Positions 17,254 to 27,114 of a stretch of DNA of 49,787 bases are shown piece after piece. Source of the DNA: Tannerella sp. Its GTDB lineage: Bacteria; Bacteroidota; Bacteroidia; Bacteroidales; Tannerellaceae. Within the stretch, counting starts at the first letter, position 1. Every line of letters starts with the position of its first letter. Below the pieces are notes generated by a model. It worked only from the letters and a program-made list of their open reading frames with translations, was not told the origin of the DNA and searched no databases. Location: assembly GCA_031258835.1 (NCBI GenBank), contig JAIRMH010000131.1, forward strand, positions 1-49,787. The letters run 5' to 3'. Made by a program: the position numbers and the translations under genes.

Positions 17254-18477
17254 TTATTTGTCTTCATCAGTAACAACCTTTTCAGTATCTCCATTATTTT
17301 CATTTTCTTCCTTCGCATCATTTTCATCACCCATGCCGGCGCCAAAACGACTGACACTCAATATGATGCCGAAATACAAACAAGTAAGCATCGTCGATGT
17401 ACCTCCACGACTTATCAACGGTAGCGGCTGCCCCGTCACCGGTATCAGGTTAACGGCTACAGCCATATTTATAAATGCCTGAATCACAATTAAAAGACCA
17501 CATCCAAGCGCAAGATATTTCGGGAACAGCTTTTCGCACCGTCGCGCAATAATAGCCACTCGAAACATAAGGATGACATATAACATCAGAACGCCCAGTC
17601 CTCCGATGATAAGCCCCATTTCTTCTATGATGATGGCATAGATAAAGTCGGAATACGCCTGCGGCAGGATATCACGCTGCACGCTACGTCCCGGCAGTTT
17701 TCCCAGTATGCCGCCGCGTGCAATAGCGATCTTCGCATGATTCACCTGAAAATTATCATCGGTTATCACATATTTATTTTCATCTTTGTTTTTACCAAAA
17801 TCATCAATACGCCCTTTCCACGTCATGAACCGATCCGGCAAATATCTATGGGCGACATCTTGAGGCATAAAACGAAGAAGCGCGAAAATAAGTCCGCCAA
17901 GCAGCGCTAAAGTGACAAATAACAAAACAAGTTTTTTCAATGGCGCCTGCCCCACAATCATCATCAGGAAACAAACAAAAAACAAGAGGAACGCGGTAGA
18001 GAAATTTTCCGGGAGAATCAGGGCGCAGGTCAACCCAACGCCAACCAGTGTGATCCAGAATGTCTTATCCGGCATGAAACGTTCCTGTTTGCTGAGCATA
18101 AATGCAACAAATACAATACATGCAAGTTTTGCGAATTCCGACGGCTGAAATTGTACGCCCATAAATGAAAGCCAGCGATATGCATCATTTGCGCTCACGC
18201 CTATAAAAGGCGTAACAAACAGCATTATAATGGACACCGGCAGGAGGAGAATCGCCAGCGAATAATACTTGCTTGGTATATTATGCAAAATCAGTACCGC
18301 CGCAAAACCTATAAGAAGGAATCGCGCATGCCTCATAATAGGCGACCAGAAATAGACATTCCGATAGGCAAGCGTACTTGTCGCGCTATACACTTCCACA
18401 AGCGAGACAAGACAAAGAAGCATGAAAATAATCCATACGGAACGGTCTCCTTTAAATAATTTATTTACTAATTCCAC
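17254..18477 (-). CDS. ftsW: Peptidoglycan glycosyltransferase / division protein FtsW
   Basis: FtsW is a SEDS-family polytopic membrane protein that polymerises glycan strands at the septum with FtsI. About ten hydrophobic segments are visible. Family blocks are NDAYRWLSFMGVQFQPSEFAKLACIVF and the C-terminal NLIPVTGQPLPLISRGGTSTMLTCLYFGIILSVSR. An acidic tail (DENDAKEENENNGDTEK) ends the protein and is specific to this copy or its close kin. The length of 407 residues fits. Its neighbours are murD (11-base gap) and murG (10 or 22 bases, depending on the murG start). Confidence 0.95.
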   Translation of the reverse strand: MELVNKLFKGDRSVWIIFMLLCLVSLVEVYSATSTLAYRNVYFWSPIMRHARFLLIGFAAVLILHNIPSKYYSLAILLLPVSIIMLFVTPFIGVSANDAYRWLSFMGVQFQPSEFAKLACIVFVAFMLSKQERFMPDKTFWITLVGVGLTCALILPENFSTAFLLFFVCFLMMIVGQAPLKKLVLLFVTLALLGGLIFALLRFMPQDVAHRYLPDRFMTWKGRIDDFGKNKDENKYVITDDNFQVNHAKIAIARGGILGKLPGRSVQRDILPQAYSDFIYAIIIEEMGLIIGGLGVLMLYVILMFRVAIIARRCEKLFPKYLALGCGLLIVIQAFINMAVAVNLIPVTGQPLPLISRGGTSTMLTCLYFGIILSVSRFGAGMGDENDAKEENENNGDTEKVVTDEDK

Positions 18478-18488
18478 GATTTCAACTT

Positions 18489-19826
18489 TTACAGGTTACG
18501 TACACAAGTTTTAAATTGTTCGCCACGATCTTCATAATTTTTAAACAAATCGAAACTCGCACAACAAGGCGATAACAATACAGTATCCCCTTTTACGGCC
18601 ACCTTATAAGCCTTATCCACAGCTTCCTCCATTGAAATGGCGTCTTCTATCTGCGACACTTTCCCGTCAAAAAACGCATGCAACCGGCTATTATCGACAC
18701 CGAGAAAAATCAATGCACGTACTTTTTTCCTGACAAGAGGTTCTATTTCGGAATAATCATTGCCCTTGTCCGTACCTCCGAGGATAAGCACCAACGGAGT
18801 GTTCACACTTTGCAGGGCATACCAGCACGAGTTCACGTTTGTCGCTTTCGAATCGTTGATATAATCAACGCCTTTCACACGGGTAACCATTTCCAGACGA
18901 TGTTCAACGCCACAAAAATCGCTCAGTGATGCGCGAATTTTTTCATCACGTATATCCATAACCTTCGCCGCAATACCCGATGCTAACGAATTATACATGT
19001 TGTGCGTTCCTTTCAGGGATAATAAATCTCTGTCCATTATATATATTCCTTTTAATGTTTCCATAACAATATTTCCATTTCTAACATAGCCTTTTACCCC
19101 CGGCCCGGGACTTTCCGAAAACGGATAGAGCGTCGCTTTCGGGTGGAACTTTCCAATACCTTCTTTTATCGCCGGATCATCATTCCAGAATATAAAGGCG
19201 TCATCCGTCGTCTGATTCCTGACAATTCGGAATTTGGAAGCGGCATATTCCTGAAAGTTATAATGATAACGGTCCAGATGATCTGGCGTTATGTTCAGCA
19301 AGACCGCGACATCCGCCTTAAAATCGTACATGTTATCCAACTGAAAACTACTAAGTTCGACTACATAATACGGATGCGGATTCTCGGCCACCTGCAAGGC
19401 AAGGCTGCTGCCCACATTTCCGGCCAGTCCTGCATCGAGGCCGGCATTTTTCAATATATGATACGTAAGCATCGTCGTTGTCGTCTTACCGTTGCTTCCC
19501 GTGATACAAATCATCTTCGAATCCGTATAACGACCGGCAAATTCTATTTCCGAGATGACAGGAATCATTTTTCCCGTTATTTTCCGGATAACGGGCGCAT
19601 TATCAGGTATGCCGGGGCTCTTCACAATCTCGTCGGCATTCAGTATTTTCTCTTCCGTATGCGTCCCTTCTTCCCATTCTATCTCATGCTCGTCCAGCGT
19701 TTTTTTATACTCCGGTTTAATTGATGAGAAGTCGGAAACGAAAACGTCAAAGCCTTTTTTTTGCGCCAATACCGCAGCTCCGACACCGCTTTCTCCCGCT
19801 CCTAATATAACGATTCGTGCGTTCAT
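18489..19826 (-). CDS. murD: UDP-N-acetylmuramoylalanine--D-glutamate ligase
   Basis: MurD adds D-Glu to UDP-MurNAc-L-Ala. It has an N-terminal Rossmann-like GAGESGVGAAVLA, the ATP loop CITGSNGKTTTTMLTYHIL, LNITPDHLDRYHYNFQEYAASKFRI, VEHRLEMVTRVKGVDYINDSKATN and the C-terminal LLSPCCASFDLFKNYEDRGEQFK. All of these are diagnostic. The length of 445 residues is normal, and it follows mraY by 4 bases. Confidence 0.97.
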   Translation of the reverse strand: MNARIVILGAGESGVGAAVLAQKKGFDVFVSDFSSIKPEYKKTLDEHEIEWEEGTHTEEKILNADEIVKSPGIPDNAPVIRKITGKMIPVISEIEFAGRYTDSKMICITGSNGKTTTTMLTYHILKNAGLDAGLAGNVGSSLALQVAENPHPYYVVELSSFQLDNMYDFKADVAVLLNITPDHLDRYHYNFQEYAASKFRIVRNQTTDDAFIFWNDDPAIKEGIGKFHPKATLYPFSESPGPGVKGYVRNGNIVMETLKGIYIMDRDLLSLKGTHNMYNSLASGIAAKVMDIRDEKIRASLSDFCGVEHRLEMVTRVKGVDYINDSKATNVNSCWYALQSVNTPLVLILGGTDKGNDYSEIEPLVRKKVRALIFLGVDNSRLHAFFDGKVSQIEDAISMEEAVDKAYKVAVKGDTVLLSPCCASFDLFKNYEDRGEQFKTCVRNL

Positions 19827-19830
19827 TATT

Positions 19831-21093
19831 CTATCTGATTTTTAACGTGACAATCGTTATTACCGCAAGAATAATCCCAATAAGCCAGAAACGCACGACA
19901 AGTTTCGATTCCGGTATAATATTATACGGGCGTTGTATAAAGGCTTGTATGCCGGCATTTCCGGACTTCTGAAAATGATGATGTATAGGCGTCATCTTAA
20001 AGATACGACGTCCTTCGCCATATTTCTTCCGGGTATACCTGAAATATAATACCTGAACCAGTACGGAGAGGCTCTCTACAAAGAATATCCCGCAAAGGAT
20101 CGGTATCAACAATTCTTTTCTGATGATGATTGCATAAACGGCAATAATACCGCCCAAAGTAAGGCTTCCCGTATCGCCCATAAATACTTGAGCCGGAAAT
20201 GAATTATACCACAGGAAGCCTATTGTTGCACCGATAAAGGCCGCCGCAAAGATAACCAACTCCTCAGCCCCCGGCAGGAACATAATGTTGAGGAACGAAG
20301 CAAATTCTATATGCGACGACATATAGGCTAATATTCCCAGCGCTACGCCCATGATAGACGAAGCGCCGGCCGCCAGTCCGTCCAGCCCGTCCGTAAGATT
20401 CGCCCCATTCGAGACTGCCGTTACGATAAAGATAACGATCATCACAAAGAAAATCCACGTTACTTCCTGTTTGTACTTACCTGCCCATGATGCCAGCCAG
20501 GCATAATCGAAATTATTGTTTTTTATAAACGGGATAGTCGTCTTTGTCGATTTTTTTTCCGACGGATGGATGTTCACTTTTTCGATCACATTTTCACTGT
20601 TGATGACCTCTACATTCTCGCGGATAACGGCTTCCGGACTTAAATACAATGTCATACCGACGATCAGTCCCAGACCGATCTGCGCCACAATCTTTAATTT
20701 ACCATGCAAACCTTTCTTATTCATCCTGAATACTTTTATATAATCGTCCGCGAAACCAAGTATTCCCAGCCAAACGGTGGTGATGAGCATCAGTATGATA
20801 TAGATATTATTAAGGCGAGCGAAGAACAATACCGGCACAAGAATGGAGATGATGATGATGATCCCGCCCATGGTCGGGGTGCCTTTTTTACTCATCTGCC
20901 CTTCGAGACCAAGATTACGAACAGTTTCACCAATCTGCATCAATTGCAGTTTATTGATGATACGCCGACCGATTGCCATTGAAATAAATAAAGCAAATAC
21001 AACGGCTATTCCGGAGCGGAATGATATATACTTAAACATACCGGCGCCGGGAAAATCCATCTTGTCCAAATAAGCAAACAAATCGTACAACAT
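19831..21093 (-). CDS. mraY: Phospho-N-acetylmuramoyl-pentapeptide-transferase
   Basis: MraY transfers phospho-MurNAc-pentapeptide to undecaprenyl phosphate, giving lipid I in the inner membrane. Motifs are [47 protein letters not shown] and the [12 protein letters not shown] histidine motif. At 420 residues it is longer than the roughly 360 of E. coli. The extra length is a loop of about 55 residues after the [10 protein letters not shown] segment, which I believe is common in Bacteroidota. It lies 10 bases after murE. Confidence 0.97.
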   Translation of the reverse strand: MLYDLFAYLDKMDFPGAGMFKYISFRSGIAVVFALFISMAIGRRIINKLQLMQIGETVRNLGLEGQMSKKGTPTMGGIIIIISILVPVLFFARLNNIYIILMLITTVWLGILGFADDYIKVFRMNKKGLHGKLKIVAQIGLGLIVGMTLYLSPEAVIRENVEVINSENVIEKVNIHPSEKKSTKTTIPFIKNNNFDYAWLASWAGKYKQEVTWIFFVMIVIFIVTAVSNGANLTDGLDGLAAGASSIMGVALGILAYMSSHIEFASFLNIMFLPGAEELVIFAAAFIGATIGFLWYNSFPAQVFMGDTGSLTLGGIIAVYAIIIRKELLIPILCGIFFVESLSVLVQVLYFRYTRKKYGEGRRIFKMTPIHHHFQKSGNAGIQAFIQRPYNIIPESKLVVRFWLIGIILAVITIVTLKIR

Positions 21094-21103
21094 AACTCAA
21101 CTA

Positions 21104-22561
21104 TTAATTGTCTGTTTTTAATATCTCACGTAACATCTCTCTGTCGTCAAAAGGATATTTCACTCCTTTTATTTCCTGATAATCTTCGTGTCCTTTTCCG
21201 GCAACAAGTATCACATCGCCTTTCTTAGCCAACGCAACAGCCGTTTTGATAGCTTGCCTGCGGTCTGTTATGCAAACCGTCCGCTCCTTGTCGTTCTCGT
21301 TAAGTCCGGCCGCCATATCATTGATGATGTCGTCCGGTTCCTCATAACGCGGATTGTCGGACGTAAGTATCAGCCAGTCGCTTAGACGAATCCCCTCTTT
21401 CGCCATCGTCGGACGTTTCCCTTTGTCGCGGTCCCCTCCCGCCCCGACGACCGTGATAACACGTCCGTTGCCGCCGAGTACTTCATGAATACCGCTCAGC
21501 ACATTTTTCAGCGCATCAGGCGTATGCGCATAATCGACAATAGCCGTAAAACCTTGAGACGAAGGTATTGTCTCGAACCTTCCGGATACGGAACGAAGCG
21601 TACTCAATGCCACCAATATCTCTTCAGGATCCTCATCCAGCGCAACCGCAGCGCCGTAAACAGCCAGCAGGTTATATGCATTAAAACGACCGACAAAATG
21701 AGTATATACATCACGTCCGTTAATTTCCATTTCCGTTCCTTCCATACAAGATTCGATAATCTTCGCTTTAAAATCAGCCATCGTACATAAAGAGTAAGTG
21801 AGTTTACGCGCCGACGTATTTTGTAACATGACCGTCCCCGATTTGTCGTCCACATTTGTCAATGCAAACGCCGACGCGGATAAAGCATCAAAAAACTTCT
21901 TCTTGGCGTTCAGATAATTCATCATCGTATTATGATAATCTAAATGATCGCGCGTGAGGTTTGTAAAAATTCCTCCGTTAAAATCCAATCCGCTTATCCG
22001 TTTCTGTTCTATCGCATGCGAACTCACTTCCATAAACACATATTTGCAGCCTGCGTCAACCATTTTCGCCATTAGATTGTTGATAGTGAGCGGATCGGGC
22101 GTCGTATGCGATGCTGAAACCGCTTCGCCGTCAATATAATTACATACGGTAGAGAGTAATCCGGCCTTATATCCTAATTTTCGAAACAGATTGTATAATA
22201 AGGTAGCAATAGTCGTTTTCCCGTTTGTGCCCGTAACGCCTACTACCGTCATCCGACCTGAAGGCGTCCCATACCAGGCCGAAGCAATACGTCCTAATGC
22301 GTCAGCCGAATCGTGTAAGGTTATAAATATAATATCCTTACGGGCGACGTCCGCCTTATGTTCGCATACGACAGCAACCGCTCCATTTGCAATAGCTTCC
22401 GCTATATAATCGTGCCCGTCGACAGCCGTTCCTTTCACTGCGACAAACAACGAACCGGATTTTACATGTCTTGAGTCGGATTGCACTCCGGTTATTTCAG
22501 GATCATCGCCGTCCAATATTCCACCGACACCTGCATTTCTTATTAATTCCGATAACTTCAT
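21104..22561 (-). CDS. murE: UDP-MurNAc-tripeptide ligase MurE (meso-DAP type)
   Basis: MurE adds the third stem-peptide residue. The ATP loop GTNGKT is at residues 111-116, and SSHAIEQKR and [10 protein letters not shown] are the usual blocks. The DNPR motif (residues 402-405) marks enzymes that use meso-diaminopimelate rather than lysine, so the wall is probably of the Gram-negative A1-gamma type. The length of 485 residues is typical. It sits 20 bases downstream of ftsI. Confidence 0.96.
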   Translation of the reverse strand: MKLSELIRNAGVGGILDGDDPEITGVQSDSRHVKSGSLFVAVKGTAVDGHDYIAEAIANGAVAVVCEHKADVARKDIIFITLHDSADALGRIASAWYGTPSGRMTVVGVTGTNGKTTIATLLYNLFRKLGYKAGLLSTVCNYIDGEAVSASHTTPDPLTINNLMAKMVDAGCKYVFMEVSSHAIEQKRISGLDFNGGIFTNLTRDHLDYHNTMMNYLNAKKKFFDALSASAFALTNVDDKSGTVMLQNTSARKLTYSLCTMADFKAKIIESCMEGTEMEINGRDVYTHFVGRFNAYNLLAVYGAAVALDEDPEEILVALSTLRSVSGRFETIPSSQGFTAIVDYAHTPDALKNVLSGIHEVLGGNGRVITVVGAGGDRDKGKRPTMAKEGIRLSDWLILTSDNPRYEEPDDIINDMAAGLNENDKERTVCITDRRQAIKTAVALAKKGDVILVAGKGHEDYQEIKGVKYPFDDREMLREILKTDN

Positions 22562-22581
22562 GCATACATTATTTTAAAGTA

Positions 22582-24768
22582 TCAATTTAACGTCAATACA
22601 ACCGTTTGTCCCGGCGTTACTTTGCCGCCCTTTTTTATCGATTGGGAAACAACGACGCCTTTTCCCGAAAGGGAAACCCGCAATCCGCGGTTTTCAAGTA
22701 CATAAACGGCATCTTTAGCTCCCATTCCGACAACATCCGGGACAAGACTCCCCGTCAAAGGCAATTCTTTCAAGACAATACCCTTATTATTTTCTTGGGT
22801 CGTCACGTACTTCGAGTCGACTTCTTCGGTCGTATTTAACTTTATTTTAAGTTTATCTGTTACATTTTTTAACGCCGCATAATCTCCATTCTTCACCGCC
22901 GGGCGAATAACTTTCGACGAATCGTCCGAGACTTCTTTCATGTCGAATACCGTACAATTTGCATACACTTTTTCGGCAATTTCTTTTACTACCGTACCGC
23001 ACATTGAACCTCCCGACGGAACTCCCGTACGCGGACGCGAAATGACGACAATACAGGAATAAAGAGGCGCTTCGTACGGAAAGTACCCGCAAAAAGAGAT
23101 GTTGTGACCGGATGTCCGATACATTCCTCCGCTTGCAATCTGCGCCGTACCTGTTTTTCCGGCAATCGTTATCACATCCGAACGGGCAGGCCCTCCTGTT
23201 CCGTTGCGCCGTTCCGACGAAAGATCCCGGTAATTTACTACATTATATAACATATCCTGTATGATTTTCAGCGTACGTTCCGAACATATTTTCGGTATAA
23301 CGACTTCCGCCTCAAAATGCCGGACAGCCTTGCCGTTTTTCATAATATCTTTCACGAACATCGGTCGGACCATTTTCCCGTTATTCGCTATTGCATTAAA
23401 AAACGTAAGGGTTTGAATAGGTGGAATCTGCACTTCGTATCCGAAAGACATCCATGGGAGCGACGTCTTAGACCAATATTTGTCGCCCGGCCAACGCAAT
23501 TTTGCTTTTCCCGCACCGGGGATCCCAACATTAAGGTCTGCATCCATCCCGACCCGGTGAAGGCCGTCCACAAATTTTTCAGGATTTTTCCCATATCCTT
23601 TCATGATAATTTTAGCGATGCCTACATTAGACGAATACCAGATAGACTTCTCTGCCGTAATCATCCCATAACCTCCGTGATGAGCATTATGATCGGTAAT
23701 ATTACGGTTCGCATACACATAAACGCCCTTGCCTACATCGACCGGCGTTTCGGGTTCTACAACGCCGTCTTCGATAGCGACCATCATAGATGCTATTTTA
23801 AAGGTAGAGCCGGGTTCCATCACATCGGCGACAGCATGATTCATCGTCTCGGCAAAACGACCGGGGCCGACCCGTCCCATATTGGTGATAGCTTTTATCT
23901 CTCCCGTCCTGACTTCCATAACAACCGCCGTCCCGGCATCGGCATCAATTTCTTTGAGTTTCTCCATCAGCGCCTTTTCCACCAAATCCTGAATATTTAT
24001 ATCGATCGTAGAACGGATATCCATTCCGTCTTCCGGGTCAACCTCCACGACATTCGTCCATCGTCCGCCGATACGTTGCACAGAAGTTAATCCGGCCACG
24101 CCGCGAAGCAAGGAATCGTATTTCAATTCCAGTCCGTTTTTCCCTTTCGTAACGCCGGTCGAATCAATCTCGTTATAGATATCCCCTATCGTACGTGAGG
24201 CAAGCATGCCGAACGGTTTCTGACGTTGCATCATCTCTTTTGTATAAAACCCGTTGCGATTCCGGTGAAAACGAAGAAACGGGAATGTTTTTATCTCTTT
24301 TAAATCGGTATATGACACGCGTCCTTCGTATATGGGATATTGACGTCCTTTTGATTTAAGCCCTTTCAGCAGATGCGCTTTATAGTCCGCAGGCGTACGA
24401 TTCTTCATTTTTCGGGAAAGATAATAAGCCAATGAATCTACACTGTTATATTTGGAATTCAGGAAAGAATCCCGCGCAAACCCTTCCGCTGCAAAATCCA
24501 TATACATATAATATTGTGGGGCGCTTGTCGCCATAATCCTGTCATCGTCCGAATATATATTCCCACGCGTGGGATTGACGAGCAAATTCGGTTTTTTTAA
24601 TTTATCGGCAACCTTAAGCCATTCCCGTTTTTCCTTAACGCCTATCTTAAACGCCGAAAAAAGGATCGCAATTGCAACAAGCCCCAATAATACGGTGATA
24701 ATCGTATAACGGAAAAAGATATCTTCATCTTTCTCATTTATTTTCCTTATTATTTTTTTTGATGACAT
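22582..24768 (-). CDS. ftsI: Penicillin-binding protein FtsI with C-terminal PASTA domain
   Basis: This is a septal DD-transpeptidase with one N-terminal membrane helix (about residues 21-41), a dimerisation/pedestal domain and a transpeptidase domain. The active-site motifs are S321-T-F-K324, S379-S-N381 and K538-T-G540. The last 70 residues (PDVVGMGAKDAVYVLENRGL...VTPGQTVVLTL) form a PASTA domain, giving 728 residues in all. The PASTA tail is absent from E. coli FtsI and resembles the SpoVD/PBP2x layout. It acts with FtsW at the septum and lies 57 bases after the ftsL-like gene. Confidence 0.95.
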   Translation of the reverse strand: MSSKKIIRKINEKDEDIFFRYTIITVLLGLVAIAILFSAFKIGVKEKREWLKVADKLKKPNLLVNPTRGNIYSDDDRIMATSAPQYYMYMDFAAEGFARDSFLNSKYNSVDSLAYYLSRKMKNRTPADYKAHLLKGLKSKGRQYPIYEGRVSYTDLKEIKTFPFLRFHRNRNGFYTKEMMQRQKPFGMLASRTIGDIYNEIDSTGVTKGKNGLELKYDSLLRGVAGLTSVQRIGGRWTNVVEVDPEDGMDIRSTIDINIQDLVEKALMEKLKEIDADAGTAVVMEVRTGEIKAITNMGRVGPGRFAETMNHAVADVMEPGSTFKIASMMVAIEDGVVEPETPVDVGKGVYVYANRNITDHNAHHGGYGMITAEKSIWYSSNVGIAKIIMKGYGKNPEKFVDGLHRVGMDADLNVGIPGAGKAKLRWPGDKYWSKTSLPWMSFGYEVQIPPIQTLTFFNAIANNGKMVRPMFVKDIMKNGKAVRHFEAEVVIPKICSERTLKIIQDMLYNVVNYRDLSSERRNGTGGPARSDVITIAGKTGTAQIASGGMYRTSGHNISFCGYFPYEAPLYSCIVVISRPRTGVPSGGSMCGTVVKEIAEKVYANCTVFDMKEVSDDSSKVIRPAVKNGDYAALKNVTDKLKIKLNTTEEVDSKYVTTQENNKGIVLKELPLTGSLVPDVVGMGAKDAVYVLENRGLRVSLSGKGVVVSQSIKKGGKVTPGQTVVLTLN

Positions 24769-24825
24769 CCGGTCTGTATCTAAATTATGACGATTTATTA
24801 TTTTGTCGTTAAAAATTTCCTGTTC

Positions 24826-25182
24826 TCATTTACGAAGTTTATATGGTGGCGTTTTTGATTTTTCAAGCTCCAGTCCCTGACGTTTCACAAGTTCTTCCAC
24901 CTGCGACGGACGCGTATTCCCGGTCAGCTGAGCCGATGTAGATAACGCTTCAAACTTCACATCTTTCAATTGTTCCTGCAGACGGTCTATCTCACGAAGC
25001 ATCATAATACAAGAATAACGGTTGCTGATATAGCCGAAAAGCAGAAACACAATAAGCACAATCATGTTCGTATGCTTAACGATAAAATCCTCCTTCAATA
25101 TACCTCCACCGAGAATATACATCCACGAGATGCGTTTTTTCTTTTTTGTTTCTCCCATAAATCTGTTCTTTTTAAAATTCAT
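24826..25182 (-). CDS. FtsL-like cell division protein
   Basis: This small bitopic protein of 118 residues has a basic cytoplasmic head (KKNRFMGETKKKKR), one membrane segment (about residues 40-57, MIVLIVFLLFGYISNRY) and a short heptad-like stretch (MLREIDRLQEQLKDVKFEAL). This layout and its place between rsmH and ftsI fit the FtsL position of the cluster. Primary sequence alone would not identify FtsL, which is poorly conserved, so I leave the symbol empty. It lies 9 bases downstream of rsmH. Confidence 0.85.
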   Translation of the reverse strand: MNFKKNRFMGETKKKKRISWMYILGGGILKEDFIVKHTNMIVLIVFLLFGYISNRYSCIMMLREIDRLQEQLKDVKFEALSTSAQLTGNTRPSQVEELVKRQGLELEKSKTPPYKLRK

Positions 25183-25191
25183 ATTTTCCTT

Positions 25192-26130
25192 TTACTGCGC
25201 CACTTCTTCCGTCCGACATCTTTCCGCGATCCGTAATTTTGCGCTCCTTGCACGGGGATTATCGTCTGTTTCCGCTTTCGATGGGGTTACAGCCCGACTT
25301 AACATACGTAAAGGCGCCTGAACATTCCCATAAAAATCCTGCACAACACGTCCTTCAAAATTACCGGTTTTCATGAAATTTTTCACTATCCGGTCTTCCA
25401 GCGAATGATACGTTATCACGACTAATCGTCCCTCCGGCTTGAGCAATTTAAGCGACTGCAATAATAATTCACGCAAAGCCTGCATTTCCTGATTCACCTC
25501 TATGCGGAGCGACTGAAAAACCTGCGCCAGAAATTTTTTCTCTTTTTCCTTTCCGGAAAAAGGCATCAGAATTTTCAGTAAATCCGACGTTGTCCGTACA
25601 GGCTTTATATCTCTCGCTTTCACGACAGACGCAGCAATCTTACGTGAATTTTTCAACTCTCCGTACAAATAAAAGACCTCCGCCAATCGTTCCTCCGGAT
25701 ATTTATTCAATACATCTGCCGCCGTTTGTCCGCCGCTGTTATTCATTCGCATATCCAGAACTCCGTCAAAACGAAATGAAAATCCGCGGGTTTTGTCGTC
25801 AAGGTGATGCGACGACACGCCCAAATCTGCAATAAGCCCATCGATTGCAGCCTCCTTATGATAACGCATAAAGTTCGACAAATAACGAAAATTACTGCGT
25901 ACAAACGTAAACCGGCGATCTTCTATCCTGTTTATCCCGGCATCCGCATCCTGATCAAAACTATACAAGCGACCGTCGTTTCCTAATTCCTCTAAAATGC
26001 CGCGCGAATGTCCTCCGCCTCCGAAAGTGACATCCACATAAACTCCTGAAGGTTTAATATTTAAACCCTTTATACTTTCCCCGAACAACGCAGGAATATG
26101 ATATCTTAGCTCTTTTACGGTCATTATCAA
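25192..26130 (-). CDS. rsmH: 16S rRNA (cytosine1402-N4)-methyltransferase RsmH
   Basis: RsmH (formerly MraW) methylates N4 of C1402 in 16S rRNA using S-adenosylmethionine. The SAM loop VDVTFGGGGHSRGILEEL, the DGLIADLGVSSHHLDDKTRGFSFRFDGVLDMRMN block, QVFQSLRIEVNQEMQAL and VVITYHSLEDRIVKNF are all present. The length of 312 residues is normal. It is the first gene of the minus-strand cell-wall run. The mraZ gene that normally precedes it is not here; glsA-like is divergent 155 bases away. Confidence 0.96.
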   Translation of the reverse strand: MIMTVKELRYHIPALFGESIKGLNIKPSGVYVDVTFGGGGHSRGILEELGNDGRLYSFDQDADAGINRIEDRRFTFVRSNFRYLSNFMRYHKEAAIDGLIADLGVSSHHLDDKTRGFSFRFDGVLDMRMNNSGGQTAADVLNKYPEERLAEVFYLYGELKNSRKIAASVVKARDIKPVRTTSDLLKILMPFSGKEKEKKFLAQVFQSLRIEVNQEMQALRELLLQSLKLLKPEGRLVVITYHSLEDRIVKNFMKTGNFEGRVVQDFYGNVQAPLRMLSRAVTPSKAETDDNPRARSAKLRIAERCRTEEVAQ

Positions 26131-26285
26131 TCATTTATGCCCTAAAACAAGATGTAACAGCCTGATTAGACGGGTAAAATTACACATTTTCCTTCTTATA
26201 TGCAGATAAATCACAAAAAAAGTTTTCAACACCCCATTATTTGGAATATTATTACTATTTTTGCACGCACAAATAAGCACTGCAT
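26131..26285. promoter_or_regulatory. Divergent promoter region, rsmH / glsA
   Basis: This 155-base gap separates the minus-strand cell-wall run from the plus-strand glycine-lipid pair and must carry promoters for both. On the plus strand TATTTTTG at 26256-26263 matches the -7 consensus TAnnTTTG. The nearest TTTG (26240-26243) is only 12 bases upstream, closer than the usual spacing. No clear pair was found for rsmH. No MraZ-box repeat was recognised. Confidence 0.4.
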
Positions 26286-27107
26286 ATGGATACGCTCATA
26301 GATATAAAACAGGTTTTAAGAATGAAACTAAAAAACAAGGCCGATAAAATCCCGGCTTTTGTTGTAAATTATCTTATCCGTATTATCCACCAGGACGAAA
26401 TCAACGAAATTCTGAGAAGATATGAACAGCTACAAGGCGTTGATTTCATGGAAGCTTTAGTGGACGATTATTTTAAAGTCGAACTAAATATCCGGCAAAA
26501 AGAAAATCTACCTCCAACCGGAGGAAGGTATATTTTCGCATCCAATCATCCGCTTGGCGGGTTTGACGGCATATGCCTGTCATACCTTCTCGGAAAATAT
26601 TATGACGGGAATGTCCGGTATCTCGTGAATGACCTGCTGCTTGCCATTCCGAATCTGCGCTCTATATTTGTCCCGGTCAACAAGCACGGATCACAAAGTA
26701 AAGATGCCGCTAAAAAAACCGAAGAGGCCTATTCGTCCGACAACCAAATCATCACATTCCCCGCAGGACTGTGTTCGCGCAAACAAAAAGGCATGATAAG
26801 GGACTTGCAATGGAAAAAGTCTTTTATACAAAAGGCTGTCGAACACAAACGAGATGTTGTCCCGATCTATTTCGACGGACGTAATTCAAACTTTTTTTAC
26901 CGTTTGGCAAATTTTAGAAAATTGTTTAACATAAAAATAAATTTAGAAATGCTATATTTGCCGAATGAAATGTTTAAAAACAAAAATAAAAAATTTGACA
27001 TACATATCGGCAAACCTGTATCGTGGCAAACATTTGATTCAAGCAGGAAACCGACGGAATGGGCGGAATGTATAAAAGAAGAAGTATATAAACTCGCTGA
27101 TAAATAA
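26286..27107 (+). CDS. glsA: Glycine-lipid O-acyltransferase, GlsA-like
   Basis: The protein of 273 residues is of the PlsC/LPLAT type. In Bacteroides thetaiotaomicron GlsA adds the second (ester-linked) acyl chain to N-acyl-glycine lipids, and the adjacent GlsB makes the N-acyl bond. The catalytic motif region is YIFASNHPLGGFDG, with H88 and D94 separated by five residues rather than the four of classical LPLATs. FPAGLCSRKQKG matches the family's FPEG position. It lies 7 bases upstream of the GNAT-type partner, which supports the assignment. It probably acts at the inner face of the membrane. Confidence 0.82.
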   Translation: MDTLIDIKQVLRMKLKNKADKIPAFVVNYLIRIIHQDEINEILRRYEQLQGVDFMEALVDDYFKVELNIRQKENLPPTGGRYIFASNHPLGGFDGICLSYLLGKYYDGNVRYLVNDLLLAIPNLRSIFVPVNKHGSQSKDAAKKTEEAYSSDNQIITFPAGLCSRKQKGMIRDLQWKKSFIQKAVEHKRDVVPIYFDGRNSNFFYRLANFRKLFNIKINLEMLYLPNEMFKNKNKKFDIHIGKPVSWQTFDSSRKPTEWAECIKEEVYKLADK

Positions 27108-27114
27108 ATTATTT

